From: a virus
Strand: one strand, 5' to 3'
DNA: 64,000 bases
IMG/VR virus record: IMGVR_UViG_3300012039_000002
Coordinates: 62,001-126,000 of that record
Positions 51,362-60,259 of this stretch are shown piece after piece. The notes under the pieces were generated by a model, which saw nothing but the letters and a program-made list of their open reading frames with translations, was not told the DNA's origin and searched no databases. The translations under genes were made by a program, and so were the position numbers. Every line of letters starts with the position of its first letter. Position 1 is the first letter of the stretch.

Positions 51362-52891
51362 ATGGGCACACGATCAGGGCAGAACATAGTCACTGACGGC
51401 TTGATTTTATGTCACGACGCTGGCAATTTCAAGAGCTTTAGAGGAGAACCGTCAACCAATCTTATTTCTGGAATCGCTTGCGGCTACCCAACAGCTTCAA
51501 ATACTTGGGGAACGTACGAGGTGTTTCAAAATCCGACAGACTTGTACAACGGAGGTTCGCCCTTTACTTTAACGATCGGAGGGGTGGCAGGAAATGAAGT
51601 TACAGTTACTGGCCATCCGTTTCTGACGTATGATGGCGTTCAGCCTCAGAGTACTGGAGGCGGTTTAACTTCAGGAGCGGTTTATTTTGTAAAAAAGACT
51701 GGAGCTAATACATTTACTCTTCATGTTTATGACGATACTGAAAATGGAAGCAAGGGTCTAGACGCTTATGGATATGCCGTTCACAACTCGGTCAACACAG
51801 ATACTAGAGTTTCGATAAACTCATCTGGCTTTCCTACGTCCTGGTGGGGCCCGCCTCACTTGCCGAACACCACGACAGTAAAGCAGATAATGAAGAGCGG
51901 TTTTAAGTATGAAGACAAGGTTCACGACTGCATGCGAATTCATTATTTTAGGGGCGATCGCAGTGAGGCGGGTGGAATGGCTTACGGGGGCGGCGTCGCG
52001 ATCCCGACTCTTGCCGCTAGTACAACGTACACTATTTCATTTTATTATAGAGGTGTAGACGAACAAGCTTCCGGAAAGTCCGTTCTGTTTCAGATTTACT
52101 GTTCAGATTCTACCAATGGCTACGCTAATCCAGGAAGTCCAGTAGTACAGTACTGGGATCCTGGCGATACTAATTGGAAACGATTTACTCATACATGGAC
52201 TCAGGCTGCCAACCAAGCAGGAGTTAGTTACTTTTACTGGATAGAAAATGTTGGCGGAGCAGGGACATTTGCCATTGACATCGCAGAGATACAGTTAGAA
52301 GTTATGGGTCACGTCACTGCGTATACATCGGGAACTCGTTCTGGTACTTTGGCTTCAGGTGGCGGAATGAAGGATCTTGCTAGCCTTCATCATCACGAGA
52401 TAGTTGGAAATCCAGTTTATAATTCTGATGTCGGCGGGAATTTAGTTTTAGATGGTTCTGACGACGGATGGACTCTGGAGTCTGCTCTTGCGGGATCTCC
52501 GTCTAGTGCTACGGTTGTTGCATTCTTCAAGTCTACTGATACTACTAATTTATGGGTTCAAGGAAATGACACAGGATTTTACGTCGGCGCTACAGATCCA
52601 AGTTCTAGCAACGTATTCTATCAGAATAATTGCGGCACTCCGACTTACTATATAGATACTGTGAGTAGAGCAAACCCTACAACTCCGGTAAATTATTTAG
52701 ACGGAAATTGGCACATGTGGGAGGCAAAGGGCGTCAATTTTTCAACTTGGACTAGGTTCCAGTGGTGGACTTATTACGCTGGTTATCAGCTTCTTGGTTC
52801 TGTTGCTCTTGTTATGGTTTACAATCGATCGCTTTCTGCATCTGAATCGGCGCAAAATTTTGCTGCTTTGAGAAATAGGTTTGGAATCTAA
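51362..52891 (+). CDS. LamG-like tail fibre/lectin-type protein 1
   Basis: This 509-aa protein begins with the motif NIVTDGLILCHDAGNFKSF, the usual start of concanavalin/LamG-like phage tip proteins. It has a beta jelly-roll middle (SGKSVLFQIYC region) and a C-terminal LamG part ending VALVMVYNRSLSASESAQNF. The protein at 52917 is a paralogue. These domains bind glycans or protein receptors. The gene begins right after fibre gene 3 and may be its separately encoded tip. Confidence 0.75.
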   Translation: MGTRSGQNIVTDGLILCHDAGNFKSFRGEPSTNLISGIACGYPTASNTWGTYEVFQNPTDLYNGGSPFTLTIGGVAGNEVTVTGHPFLTYDGVQPQSTGGGLTSGAVYFVKKTGANTFTLHVYDDTENGSKGLDAYGYAVHNSVNTDTRVSINSSGFPTSWWGPPHLPNTTTVKQIMKSGFKYEDKVHDCMRIHYFRGDRSEAGGMAYGGGVAIPTLAASTTYTISFYYRGVDEQASGKSVLFQIYCSDSTNGYANPGSPVVQYWDPGDTNWKRFTHTWTQAANQAGVSYFYWIENVGGAGTFAIDIAEIQLEVMGHVTAYTSGTRSGTLASGGGMKDLASLHHHEIVGNPVYNSDVGGNLVLDGSDDGWTLESALAGSPSSATVVAFFKSTDTTNLWVQGNDTGFYVGATDPSSSNVFYQNNCGTPTYYIDTVSRANPTTPVNYLDGNWHMWEAKGVNFSTWTRFQWWTYYAGYQLLGSVALVMVYNRSLSASESAQNFAALRNRFGI

Positions 52892-52916
52892 TGGGAACAA
52901 GACACAGGTTTAAATA

Positions 52917-54239
52917 ATGACACTAATTTATTCACCCAAAATTGTTACAGACGGACTGATAATGTGCTTAGATCCGGCCAACGTTAAGTCTTCTTGTGGT
53001 CGCAGATCTTTGATAGATTGGGCTAGTTGGGTGGCGGGTACTGGAGATGCAACTTCTGGTGGCGGTACAGATTATTATAACGTAGCTGAAACCGCAGGAG
53101 AGAGCACTCGGGCACTTGGAACAGATCCATGGGGCAGATCGAGCATGCTCTGGAATTGTACAACTCAAGGAACGAACAATGCTGACGGCGGCTTTACGAC
53201 TAGCTATGTGCCTATAGCTATAGGTCAGACATATAGATTTTCTGTTTGGTTTAAGAGAACATCAGCAACGACGACTGGAACTGCTTATTTTGGTTTATCT
53301 TCTGATGACTCTGGCAACGTTGTGGATTTAGACGACGATGCAAACGAAGGAAATCCGTATTGGCATTACGGCAATTTAGCTACTTTTACACAAAACACAT
53401 GGTATTTATTTGTAGGTCATGCATATCTGTCAGATCATTCTAGTAGCATAAAACGGCACCCTGAAAGTGGTGTGTATACTATTGCCGGTGGAAGACTTTC
53501 CAACTGTTCAGGCAATATTGCCGATTGTAAGTGGACAGCGGGAGCAACTCAGGCGCTTCTTAGAAGCTTTATGTATTATTGCACTGATGCTGCTGACGCT
53601 GGGTCTTTATTTAATCCGAGAATCGATGTGTGTGACGGCTCGGAGCCCTCTATAGCAGAGCTCTTAAATGATGCAGGCTCTTCTTTGTTTGACATTACAG
53701 GAAATGGAAATCATGGCATTCTTGTTAAGAACCCTATATACGCTCCGACAAATAGCGGAATAATAACGCTAAACGGAACCGACCAAATTATAAGCGTCTC
53801 TAAAAATATGGCAGCTCTCAACTACACTGTTTTTGGAGCAGTAAGATATTCTGGCGCTACAAGAGGAAGAATATTGAGCGCTTTAGCTAATAACTGGTTG
53901 CTTGGAAATCATAGCACAACTTCAGAGAACTATTATGCAGAAGGATGGATTACTGACGGTTCTGGTCACGGCGCAAACGATACAAACTGGCGAACATTAG
54001 CAGGCACTGGTGACATTCTTGGAGATAATTATTCGCTTTATGTGAATGGTGTTGAGCAATCCGTCTTAACACCCACAGGCGGCACAGCAGGGCCTAATGG
54101 TTTGGCAATAGGTTCTTATGCTGGAGTGAGCGAATTTAGTACTGCTGACGTTGGGATAGTTTTGATGTACGATAGAACGCTAACTGCCAACGAGGTGTTG
54201 CAGAATCACATCGCCGTGAAAGGGAGGTATGGATTGTAA
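52917..54239 (+). CDS. LamG-like tail fibre/lectin-type protein 2
   Basis: This is a 440-aa paralogue of the previous protein. It shares KIVTDGLIMCLDPANVKSS near the N-terminus and DVGIVLMYDRTLTANEVLQN at the C-terminus, with a different middle (TYRFSVWFKRTSATTTGTAY, a CBM-like jelly roll at about 100-200). Its stop overlaps the next ATG (TAATG). A tiny frame starting MGTR at 52891, resembling the first residues of the previous paralogue, precedes it. It is probably a receptor-binding protein. Confidence 0.75.
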   Translation: MTLIYSPKIVTDGLIMCLDPANVKSSCGRRSLIDWASWVAGTGDATSGGGTDYYNVAETAGESTRALGTDPWGRSSMLWNCTTQGTNNADGGFTTSYVPIAIGQTYRFSVWFKRTSATTTGTAYFGLSSDDSGNVVDLDDDANEGNPYWHYGNLATFTQNTWYLFVGHAYLSDHSSSIKRHPESGVYTIAGGRLSNCSGNIADCKWTAGATQALLRSFMYYCTDAADAGSLFNPRIDVCDGSEPSIAELLNDAGSSLFDITGNGNHGILVKNPIYAPTNSGIITLNGTDQIISVSKNMAALNYTVFGAVRYSGATRGRILSALANNWLLGNHSTTSENYYAEGWITDGSGHGANDTNWRTLAGTGDILGDNYSLYVNGVEQSVLTPTGGTAGPNGLAIGSYAGVSEFSTADVGIVLMYDRTLTANEVLQNHIAVKGRYGL

Positions 54240-54601
54240 TGACTACGTATAGATTATCTCCGAAAGGTTCATTTGCTTTTCTCATTGACGGTGGCGGTGC
54301 TACGATCACGACAGGTGTAAAGGGCGACATCGAAATACCTTTCGCTTGTACGATAATTGCTGCTAGAATGTTTGCGGACCAATCGGGCAGCATTACTGTG
54401 TCTATCTGGAAAGATACATACGCTAACTTCCCTCCAGTAGTGGGAGATTTGATAGATACATATGTCCTGACTACTACAACTAAATACGAAGAAACCGGCT
54501 TAGTTCTTTCTGTTGCTGCAGGCAGCATCATAAGATTCAATGTGGACTCTTGTACTACAATACAAAGATGCACAGTTTCGCTGACTGCGATGAAGGTGTA
54601 G
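54239..54601 (+). CDS. Single-module fibre protein (same module as 32063 C-terminus)
   Basis: This 120-aa protein consists of the module FAFLIDGGGATITTGVKGDI ... SITVSIWKDTYANFPP, which matches the C-terminal half of the 32063 protein in sequence (shared DGGG, ITTG, KGxIE, and SVxVxIxKxTYxNxP). It shows that this region exchanges domains with other fibre genes. It is coupled to the LamG gene (TAATG). The module is probably a beta-sandwich of the fibre tip or a fibre chaperone. Confidence 0.7.
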   Translation: MTTYRLSPKGSFAFLIDGGGATITTGVKGDIEIPFACTIIAARMFADQSGSITVSIWKDTYANFPPVVGDLIDTYVLTTTTKYEETGLVLSVAAGSIIRFNVDSCTTIQRCTVSLTAMKV

Positions 54602-54602
54602 C

Positions 54603-55385
54603 ATGCCAAGTTCCGTAATACGACCTACAACACACGTCGACTCAACTCCTGCATGTAACAGTCCTACGCAAGCGTATGATGGCGGAACTGGTGCTGCTCC
54701 TGATACGTCGACGTATGCTTATCACCTCTCGCCGGGCGCTGGCGGGTATGCAACTTCGATTTTTAAAGTAAAAAACTGTGGAAGTCTTCCTGGCGGTTGC
54801 ATCGCTGCTTATATGAAAGCCAGAGTTTGGCCTGTACCGGCTACTAACGCATGGGTTTATTACTATTGGTATACTGATGGTGGAACTACTCCATTTAATA
54901 CTGATGATCTTTATGTTTCGGATCCAGGTGGTCCCGTTGTTCTTTCGCATGCCATATCGACTAGTGTCACGATGTCGAATCTTGTTTGGGAAAGCAGGCC
55001 AAACGACCCTTCTGGTGCTGGTCTTCAAGGATATTCTTTTGTTTGGGACTGTTGGGTTGAAGCATGGACTGCAATAAGTGCACCCGGAAGTCCAAGTTGC
55101 ACACCGGGATTAAGAAAGAATTCTCTTGGTTGGTCAGCTGTCTCTGGTGCAGATGATTACGTTATTCGTTGGACGAGTGATGGCTCTACGCCAACTAAAT
55201 CTAGCGCTGCTATTACTCCGGGAAATGTTACTTCGTACGAACACACTAGTTTGAGTCACATACTCTATAAGTATAAAATATCTGCAAGGGACGCCGGTGA
55301 CGCCGCTGGTGGAGATTTGTCGACAGAAGTTTCTGGAACGCCTGCTCTCCCTGGTAGCGCTATTAGTTCTATCATAGGGTTTTAA
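54603..55385 (+). CDS. Fibre-tip protein with Fn3-like C-terminus
   Basis: This is a 260-aa protein. The N-terminal 160 residues form a beta-sandwich-like region (SIFKVKNCGSLPGG, FVWDCWVEAWTAIS); the C-terminal 95 residues look like an Fn3 domain (LGWSAVSGADDYVIRWTSDG). It ends the fibre locus; the next gene starts ten bases after its stop. No enzyme motif is evident. A virion surface role is inferred from position and fold type. Confidence 0.6.
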   Translation: MPSSVIRPTTHVDSTPACNSPTQAYDGGTGAAPDTSTYAYHLSPGAGGYATSIFKVKNCGSLPGGCIAAYMKARVWPVPATNAWVYYYWYTDGGTTPFNTDDLYVSDPGGPVVLSHAISTSVTMSNLVWESRPNDPSGAGLQGYSFVWDCWVEAWTAISAPGSPSCTPGLRKNSLGWSAVSGADDYVIRWTSDGSTPTKSSAAITPGNVTSYEHTSLSHILYKYKISARDAGDAAGGDLSTEVSGTPALPGSAISSIIGF

Positions 55386-55394
55386 GGAGAAAAC

Positions 55395-55742
55395 ATGTTT
55401 ATAGTAAAGTTTGGAAGATACGCTGTTGTTTTTTATATCGGATGGAACAATTGGTCTTTTGGCGTGAAATCAGGCTTTCAGGGTCGGTCCTTTGGGCCTA
55501 TTATTTTTATTCGGCCCAGATGCATTGATGATAGAGGAATGTTGGAACACGAACTGGTTCACTCACGTCAGTTCTGGAATCCGAGAAAGTGGTTCATTGG
55601 AAAGCTCGCTAGAGAGGTTGAAGCATACCGAGAGCAGCTAAAATGGCATCCAGATAGAGCAGACATTTTTGCGACAATATTGTCGACGAGATATGGATTA
55701 AATATTACAAAAGAAGAAGCTTTAAAATTGCTTACAGCATAG
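55395..55742 (+). CDS. Small HExxH zinc-peptidase-like protein
   Basis: This 115-aa protein has HELVH at residues 52-56 (within LEHELVHSRQFW) and a downstream Glu-rich stretch EVEAYREQLKW (about 75-85) that can provide the third zinc ligand, as in minimal zincin-type peptidases found in phages. The N-terminus is hydrophobic (YAVVFYIGWNNWSFGVK) but not a clear signal peptide. AAGGAG precedes the ATG. A role in processing of virion or envelope proteins is possible, but no substrate can be named; a non-catalytic zinc-binding protein is the alternative. Confidence 0.65.
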   Translation: MFIVKFGRYAVVFYIGWNNWSFGVKSGFQGRSFGPIIFIRPRCIDDRGMLEHELVHSRQFWNPRKWFIGKLAREVEAYREQLKWHPDRADIFATILSTRYGLNITKEEALKLLTA

Positions 55743-55783
55743 ATGATATAATAAAAGCATAAATAACGCAATAGGAGTCGCAT

Positions 55784-57001
55784 TTGAAAGTATTATTAAT
55801 TCATCCGCCGCACCCTAATTCTACTGATGACAGGCTTGATCCTCCAATGGGCCTTCTTTATATTGCATCTCATTTAGAGAAAAACTATGTAGACGTGGAT
55901 GTTTTAGATTTGTCGGGAAACAGCGATTGGGACGTTGCTATACCATTTGCTGACATTTATGGGATTACGTCTTATATCGCCACGCTGGGTATAACTGAAT
56001 CGATAGCAAAGCTGTGCAGATTAAAAAACGCAAAAGCTCAGGTAATTATCGGCGGAGCTCACGCATCTGTGCGTCCGCAAGACTTTCCGTATGCCGACAA
56101 GGTGGTTAGAGGCTATGGTGAAGCTCCCATGCTGGCTCTTTGTGGCAAACAAGCGACAGTGGACCTATTTGAGTTCCCTGCATTCAATAAAGTTAATTTA
56201 GGATCCTATTCAAGGCTAATAGACGGAAAGCCCTCGGTTCCCTTTTTAACATCTAGAGGCTGCCCATTCAAATGCAGCTTTTGTGGTCTGGCTTCTATGC
56301 ATAATATAAATGGTCGGTACCACATGATGAAGCCTGACGTGGCTGCAACGCAGCTATGCCGTATTAAGAATGAACTTGGCATTGATAGATTAAACTTCCA
56401 AGATGACATTTTTACGATGAATCGCCCTAGACTCTTTAAAATACTAGAGGCAGTAAAGGAGCTAGGATTTAGATTCTCTTGTATGGGTAGGGCAGGCTAC
56501 GACACTGAAGAGACTTACGAGAAACTAGCTGAGTCAGGATGTCAACAGATAGCATGGGGAATAGAAACAGGTTCGCAATACATGCTTGACCGTATGAGAA
56601 AAGAAATAAAAGTTCAAGACAACTATAACGTAATTAAATGGGCTAAGAAATATGGTATAGTATCTAGGGCTTTCTTTATGATAGGATTTCCCGGAGAGAC
56701 TAGAGAAACGATAGAGGAAACAAAACGTTTCATAGAAAAATCAGATCCTGACCAATACTTTGTTTCTAACTTTACGCCGTATCCTGGAACAGAAGTAGCT
56801 GAAAATCCAGAATGGTACGGAATTACTGGCATGTCTCATGATTATAGCAACTATTTTCAGGTTTCAAAAGACGGCCCTGGCGGATGTAACATAGATACAG
56901 AGTGGCTTTCTAGAGAGCAATTTAGAGAACTAGAACTAGAGTTTAGACAATGGATTAAGTCCCGAGGCATGAGAGGAGCTAAGCAAAAATATGAAGGTTA
57001 G
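55784..57001 (+). CDS. Radical SAM protein with B12-binding-like N-terminal domain
   Basis: This is a 405-aa protein. The TTG start at 55784 is supported by AGGAG (55773-55777). Residues 1-120 form a Rossmann-type domain of the cobalamin-binding radical SAM group (VLLIHPPHPNSTDDR start, AQVIIGGAHASVRP). It lacks an obvious DxHxxG motif, so cofactor binding by that fold is uncertain. Residues 160-167 hold the CxxxCxxC iron-sulfur site (CPFKCSFC), followed by IETGS (radical SAM strand) and FFMIGFPGETRETIEE. Family members methylate or rearrange substrates. It overlaps the next gene by 11 bases. The substrate is unknown; fibre or surface-glycan modification is an inference from the neighbours. 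Confidence 0.85.
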   Translation: MKVLLIHPPHPNSTDDRLDPPMGLLYIASHLEKNYVDVDVLDLSGNSDWDVAIPFADIYGITSYIATLGITESIAKLCRLKNAKAQVIIGGAHASVRPQDFPYADKVVRGYGEAPMLALCGKQATVDLFEFPAFNKVNLGSYSRLIDGKPSVPFLTSRGCPFKCSFCGLASMHNINGRYHMMKPDVAATQLCRIKNELGIDRLNFQDDIFTMNRPRLFKILEAVKELGFRFSCMGRAGYDTEETYEKLAESGCQQIAWGIETGSQYMLDRMRKEIKVQDNYNVIKWAKKYGIVSRAFFMIGFPGETRETIEETKRFIEKSDPDQYFVSNFTPYPGTEVAENPEWYGITGMSHDYSNYFQVSKDGPGGCNIDTEWLSREQFRELELEFRQWIKSRGMRGAKQKYEG

Positions 57002-59360
57002 TATAATAATTGCAACTTACAACCACTTGGAAGATTGTTTAAAGCCTTGCTGCGAGGCAATTAAGCAATACGTAAACTTAAACGAATGTGAAGTAATTAT
57101 TGCGGCTAATGGCTGTACAGATGGTACTCGTGAATACGTAGAAAGCTTGGGCGAATCCTTTAAGCTTGTTTGGTTTGAGAAGCCCGGTTTTGCCATTCCC
57201 GTTAATGCAGCGGCGCAAATAGCTCAGGGCGAGTACTTGTTGTTTCTAAACAACGATTGCTTCTTGCTTAAAGACAACGTCATCAATCTTATGTTGGCTG
57301 AGTTTGAGAAAGATTCTAAAGTCGGTGTTGTCGGCCCTGAATTTTGCTACAACGAATACGCTGATACAAATTATTTGAAGTTCTATTGCGCAATGATGCC
57401 CAAGACTCTCTTTGATGAGCTTGGACGATTCGACGTGCTCTTTGCTGATGGTACTTGTGAAGATGTTGATTTATGTATAAAGACAGAAAAGGCTGGCTAT
57501 AAGCTTGTTATGGTCACTTTGCCAATCTTTCACAAATTTGGAGTTACTGTAAGGGAGTTGAAAAACATAAGTCAGATTCTGACCAAAAATGCTCTCAGTC
57601 TTGGCAAAAGATATAATTCTAAATGGTATCAGAAATATTATAAGAAAATGTCGGAAAGACTTTGCGTATCTATTGTTATTGCGACGTATAATCACTTAGA
57701 GGACTGCTTAAAGCCTTGCATAGAATCAATACAGAAATACTGCAATCTTAATAACAAGGAAGTGATAGTCGTTGCTAACGGATGCACAGACGGAACTAGA
57801 GAATATGTTGAGAGTCTGGGAGCTCCGTTTAGACTTATTTGGTTTGACGAGGCAATCGGCGCTGCTAGGGCGTACAACGCAGGAATAAAAGAAGCTAAGT
57901 ACGAAAACATTCTGATTCTTAATAACGACGTCTTTTTCTTAGAACAAGAAAAAGACACTCTAATCAATATGCATCTAATACATTTCAACAATCCAAAGAT
58001 CGGTATTGTGGGTCCTATTAAGTCGGTTAGCGCTCCAATTAATCGAGAATTTATAATATTCTTTTGTGCAATGATTCGCAAAGAGGTCTTTGACAAGATT
58101 GGCTATCTTGATGAAATTTTCACAGTGGGTGCCGGCGAGGATACAGACTTCTGTTTGAGGGCTGAGGCTGCTGGTTATAAAATGGCAGTAGCAGGGGAGA
58201 TGACTGGTCACAATTCTGCTGAGGGTCAAATCACAGGCTCTGTCCCTATCTTTCATAAGGGCGAAGCGACTGTACATGATGAAAGTTTGGTCTCGGGCTG
58301 GAAGGAGATATTTCAGCGCAATGGTGAGATTCTTGCTGAAAGGTATCCCAAAGTTGAGGTTGTGGAGCGAAAAGAAATTCTCTGCGTTATTCCGACGAAA
58401 GGCAGATATTTTACAACTCTTCCTCTTGCAATTCAGTCTGTAATTTCGCAGACTGTAAAGCCCGACAGATTAATCGTGTACGATGATGGCGAACATAAAG
58501 ATTTGAGACAAAACTCTGTTTATCAGTATCTTTTTAGCACACTGGATTCTGCTGGTATAAAGTGGGAAGTTTCGTTCACAAGAGGCATAGGTCAGCATTT
58601 TGCGCATCAAGCTGCTAACACATCTGATTTTAAGTTCGTGTGGCGATTGGACGACGATACAGTTGCTCGCCCCGATGTTTTAGAGAAGCTGCTGTCTCAT
58701 ATGCAAGAAGGCATTGGCGCAGTTGCTGGTTCGGTGATTACGCCGGGACAGGAAGCTAAATCAGATTTTTATGCGACGCATCTTATTGATATAAATAGAA
58801 TGCCCAATTTGCAATGGGCTAGAGGTGCAGGCGTTTACGAAGTAGAACATCTCTATAGTTCGTTTCTGTATAGAACTAACATAGCTGATTATTGTTTGGA
58901 GCTTTCAAAGGTAGCTCATAGAGAAGAAACGATTTTTACTCATAGGCTGTTTCGTGCTGGCTATAAACTTTTAGTAGATAGATCAGCCGTAACTTATCAC
59001 TACCGCAATCCTGAAGGTGGTATTAGAACCGAAAAGGATCCCAAGCTTTGGGAACAGGACGAGGAAATATTTAGAACTGAATTGAGAAAATGGGGCTATA
59101 AGTTTATTGCTCTATCTCATGGCCTTGGCGATCATCTTATGTTTGTTAATATCGTCCCTGAACTTTTAAAGAGATGCAAGACGCTTGTTATGTTTTGCGT
59201 TTACGGCGACGTTTTTATGGGGCTGCCAAATGTTATTTGTTTGCCTTTGGGCGACGCAGCTGCTTTTGGTTGCAAAGAGACAAGCGTGTATGAATGGATG
59301 GTAAAGTACAATTGGAAAAGGAGCATGTTAGAGGCTTATGAAAAACTATATCTTAATTAG
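56991..59360 (+). CDS. Triple GT2-domain glycosyltransferase with truncated GT9 C-terminus
   Basis: This is a 789-aa protein with three GT-A domains in tandem. Domain 1 (about 1-215) and domain 2 (about 222-460) are near duplicates: SIIIATYNHLEDCLKPC and SIVIATYNHLEDCLKPC, both with NGCTDGTREYVESLG, and NND at the metal-binding position. Domain 3 (about 462-680) begins LCVIPTKGRYFTTLPLAIQS and has RLDDDT. The last part (about 690-789) has LSHGLGDHL, the start signature of GT9 heptosyltransferases, but stops after about 100 residues. The missing half is in the next frame. Such multi-domain enzymes build short glycans on a protein or on the host surface. Confidence 0.85.
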   Translation: MKVSIIIATYNHLEDCLKPCCEAIKQYVNLNECEVIIAANGCTDGTREYVESLGESFKLVWFEKPGFAIPVNAAAQIAQGEYLLFLNNDCFLLKDNVINLMLAEFEKDSKVGVVGPEFCYNEYADTNYLKFYCAMMPKTLFDELGRFDVLFADGTCEDVDLCIKTEKAGYKLVMVTLPIFHKFGVTVRELKNISQILTKNALSLGKRYNSKWYQKYYKKMSERLCVSIVIATYNHLEDCLKPCIESIQKYCNLNNKEVIVVANGCTDGTREYVESLGAPFRLIWFDEAIGAARAYNAGIKEAKYENILILNNDVFFLEQEKDTLINMHLIHFNNPKIGIVGPIKSVSAPINREFIIFFCAMIRKEVFDKIGYLDEIFTVGAGEDTDFCLRAEAAGYKMAVAGEMTGHNSAEGQITGSVPIFHKGEATVHDESLVSGWKEIFQRNGEILAERYPKVEVVERKEILCVIPTKGRYFTTLPLAIQSVISQTVKPDRLIVYDDGEHKDLRQNSVYQYLFSTLDSAGIKWEVSFTRGIGQHFAHQAANTSDFKFVWRLDDDTVARPDVLEKLLSHMQEGIGAVAGSVITPGQEAKSDFYATHLIDINRMPNLQWARGAGVYEVEHLYSSFLYRTNIADYCLELSKVAHREETIFTHRLFRAGYKLLVDRSAVTYHYRNPEGGIRTEKDPKLWEQDEEIFRTELRKWGYKFIALSHGLGDHLMFVNIVPELLKRCKTLVMFCVYGDVFMGLPNVICLPLGDAAAFGCKETSVYEWMVKYNWKRSMLEAYEKLYLN

Positions 59361-59796
59361 CCCATGGTCAAAAGAGCTTAGGGACAAGTCATATAATCCT
59401 AAAAACTATCCATTTTGGGAAGACGTAATTGAGGTGCTTAAAGAAGAGTACGATATTGTTCAAATCGGGGTAGTTGGGGAAAAGCAGCTTGTAGATGATT
59501 TTAGGACTAATCTTCCGCTAAGAATAGTGGGTGAGCTTCTTTTGGATCCCGCTTGTTACATTTGGATCTCAGTTGACAATTTTCTTCCGCATTTAGCACA
59601 CGTGGTGGGAAAAGAGCCGGGCATTGTTCTTTGGGGACCTTCGGACCCCAACATCTTCGGATACAAACAAAACAAGAATTTGCTTAAAGCTAGAAAATAC
59701 TTGCGGCCAGATCAATTTGGCATATGGGATGGGCAGAAATACAATCCAGATGCTTTTGTGCCTGCTAGTAAAGTCATAGAAGCAGTAAGGGGTTAG
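59338..59796 (+). CDS. GT9-like C-terminal domain, separate or frameshifted
   Basis: This 152-aa protein looks like the C-terminal half of a GT9 (ADP-heptose:LPS heptosyltransferase-like) enzyme: PSDPNIFGYKQ near residue 100, IWISVDNFLPHLAHVVG (donor-binding region with SVDN and HLAH) and GIVLWGPSDP. The N-terminal half is at the end of the previous gene. The ATG lies 23 bases before the previous stop codon, in a +1-shifted frame. Either the two halves pair as subunits, a frameshift event joins them, or the gene was split by mutation. Confidence 0.7.
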   Translation: MKNYILISPWSKELRDKSYNPKNYPFWEDVIEVLKEEYDIVQIGVVGEKQLVDDFRTNLPLRIVGELLLDPACYIWISVDNFLPHLAHVVGKEPGIVLWGPSDPNIFGYKQNKNLLKARKYLRPDQFGIWDGQKYNPDAFVPASKVIEAVRG

Positions 59797-59797
59797 A

Positions 59798-60259
59798 ATG
59801 CTATTTTTTGTTAGAACTACAAAGAGTCTGAGTACGATGTACGCTCGTCTCAAGAATTCGTCAGGCGAGTTTTGGGACTTTGTCTCTTTGGCCTGGGTCG
59901 CTTTATTCGCTCCAACGTGCAAAGTTCTTTTGCTTGAGTATGATGATGGTGATCCATATGAAAGTCTTTATATGGGTGAAGGCGATGTTCCTCCAGGAGG
60001 CCCTTGGATAGAAGAGGCTGTAGATAGTGCAACGGGTGAAGTAATAGCATTTGATAACAATGTCATGGGAGAGCTTACTTCTATACCAAGTACAAATTCT
60101 ACGATACAAGAAAAGATTGAATTCATTTATCAATACTTGGCTCTGAAGAGAACAGCAACTAGTAATTTGGAGACTTTACACAAAGACGACGGCTCGTCTT
60201 TAGGTACGGCGATTCTTTCGGACGATGGCACTACTTTTACTAAGAACAAGGTTGTTTAA
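59798..60259 (+). CDS. Unknown 153-aa virion-type protein, paralogue of 39584 N-terminus
   Basis: The first 90 residues match the N-terminal module of the 39584 protein: TKSLSTMYARLKNSSGEFWD, then LLEYDDGDPYESLY and GGPWIEEAVDSATGE. The C-terminal 60 residues (EKIEFIYQYLALKRTAT, SLGTAILSDDGTTFTKNK) are different, resembling the tails found in tail-fibre proteins. The stop overlaps the next ATG (TTTAATG). It is probably another fibre adaptor copied into the modification island. Confidence 0.65.
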   Translation: MLFFVRTTKSLSTMYARLKNSSGEFWDFVSLAWVALFAPTCKVLLLEYDDGDPYESLYMGEGDVPPGGPWIEEAVDSATGEVIAFDNNVMGELTSIPSTNSTIQEKIEFIYQYLALKRTATSNLETLHKDDGSSLGTAILSDDGTTFTKNKVV

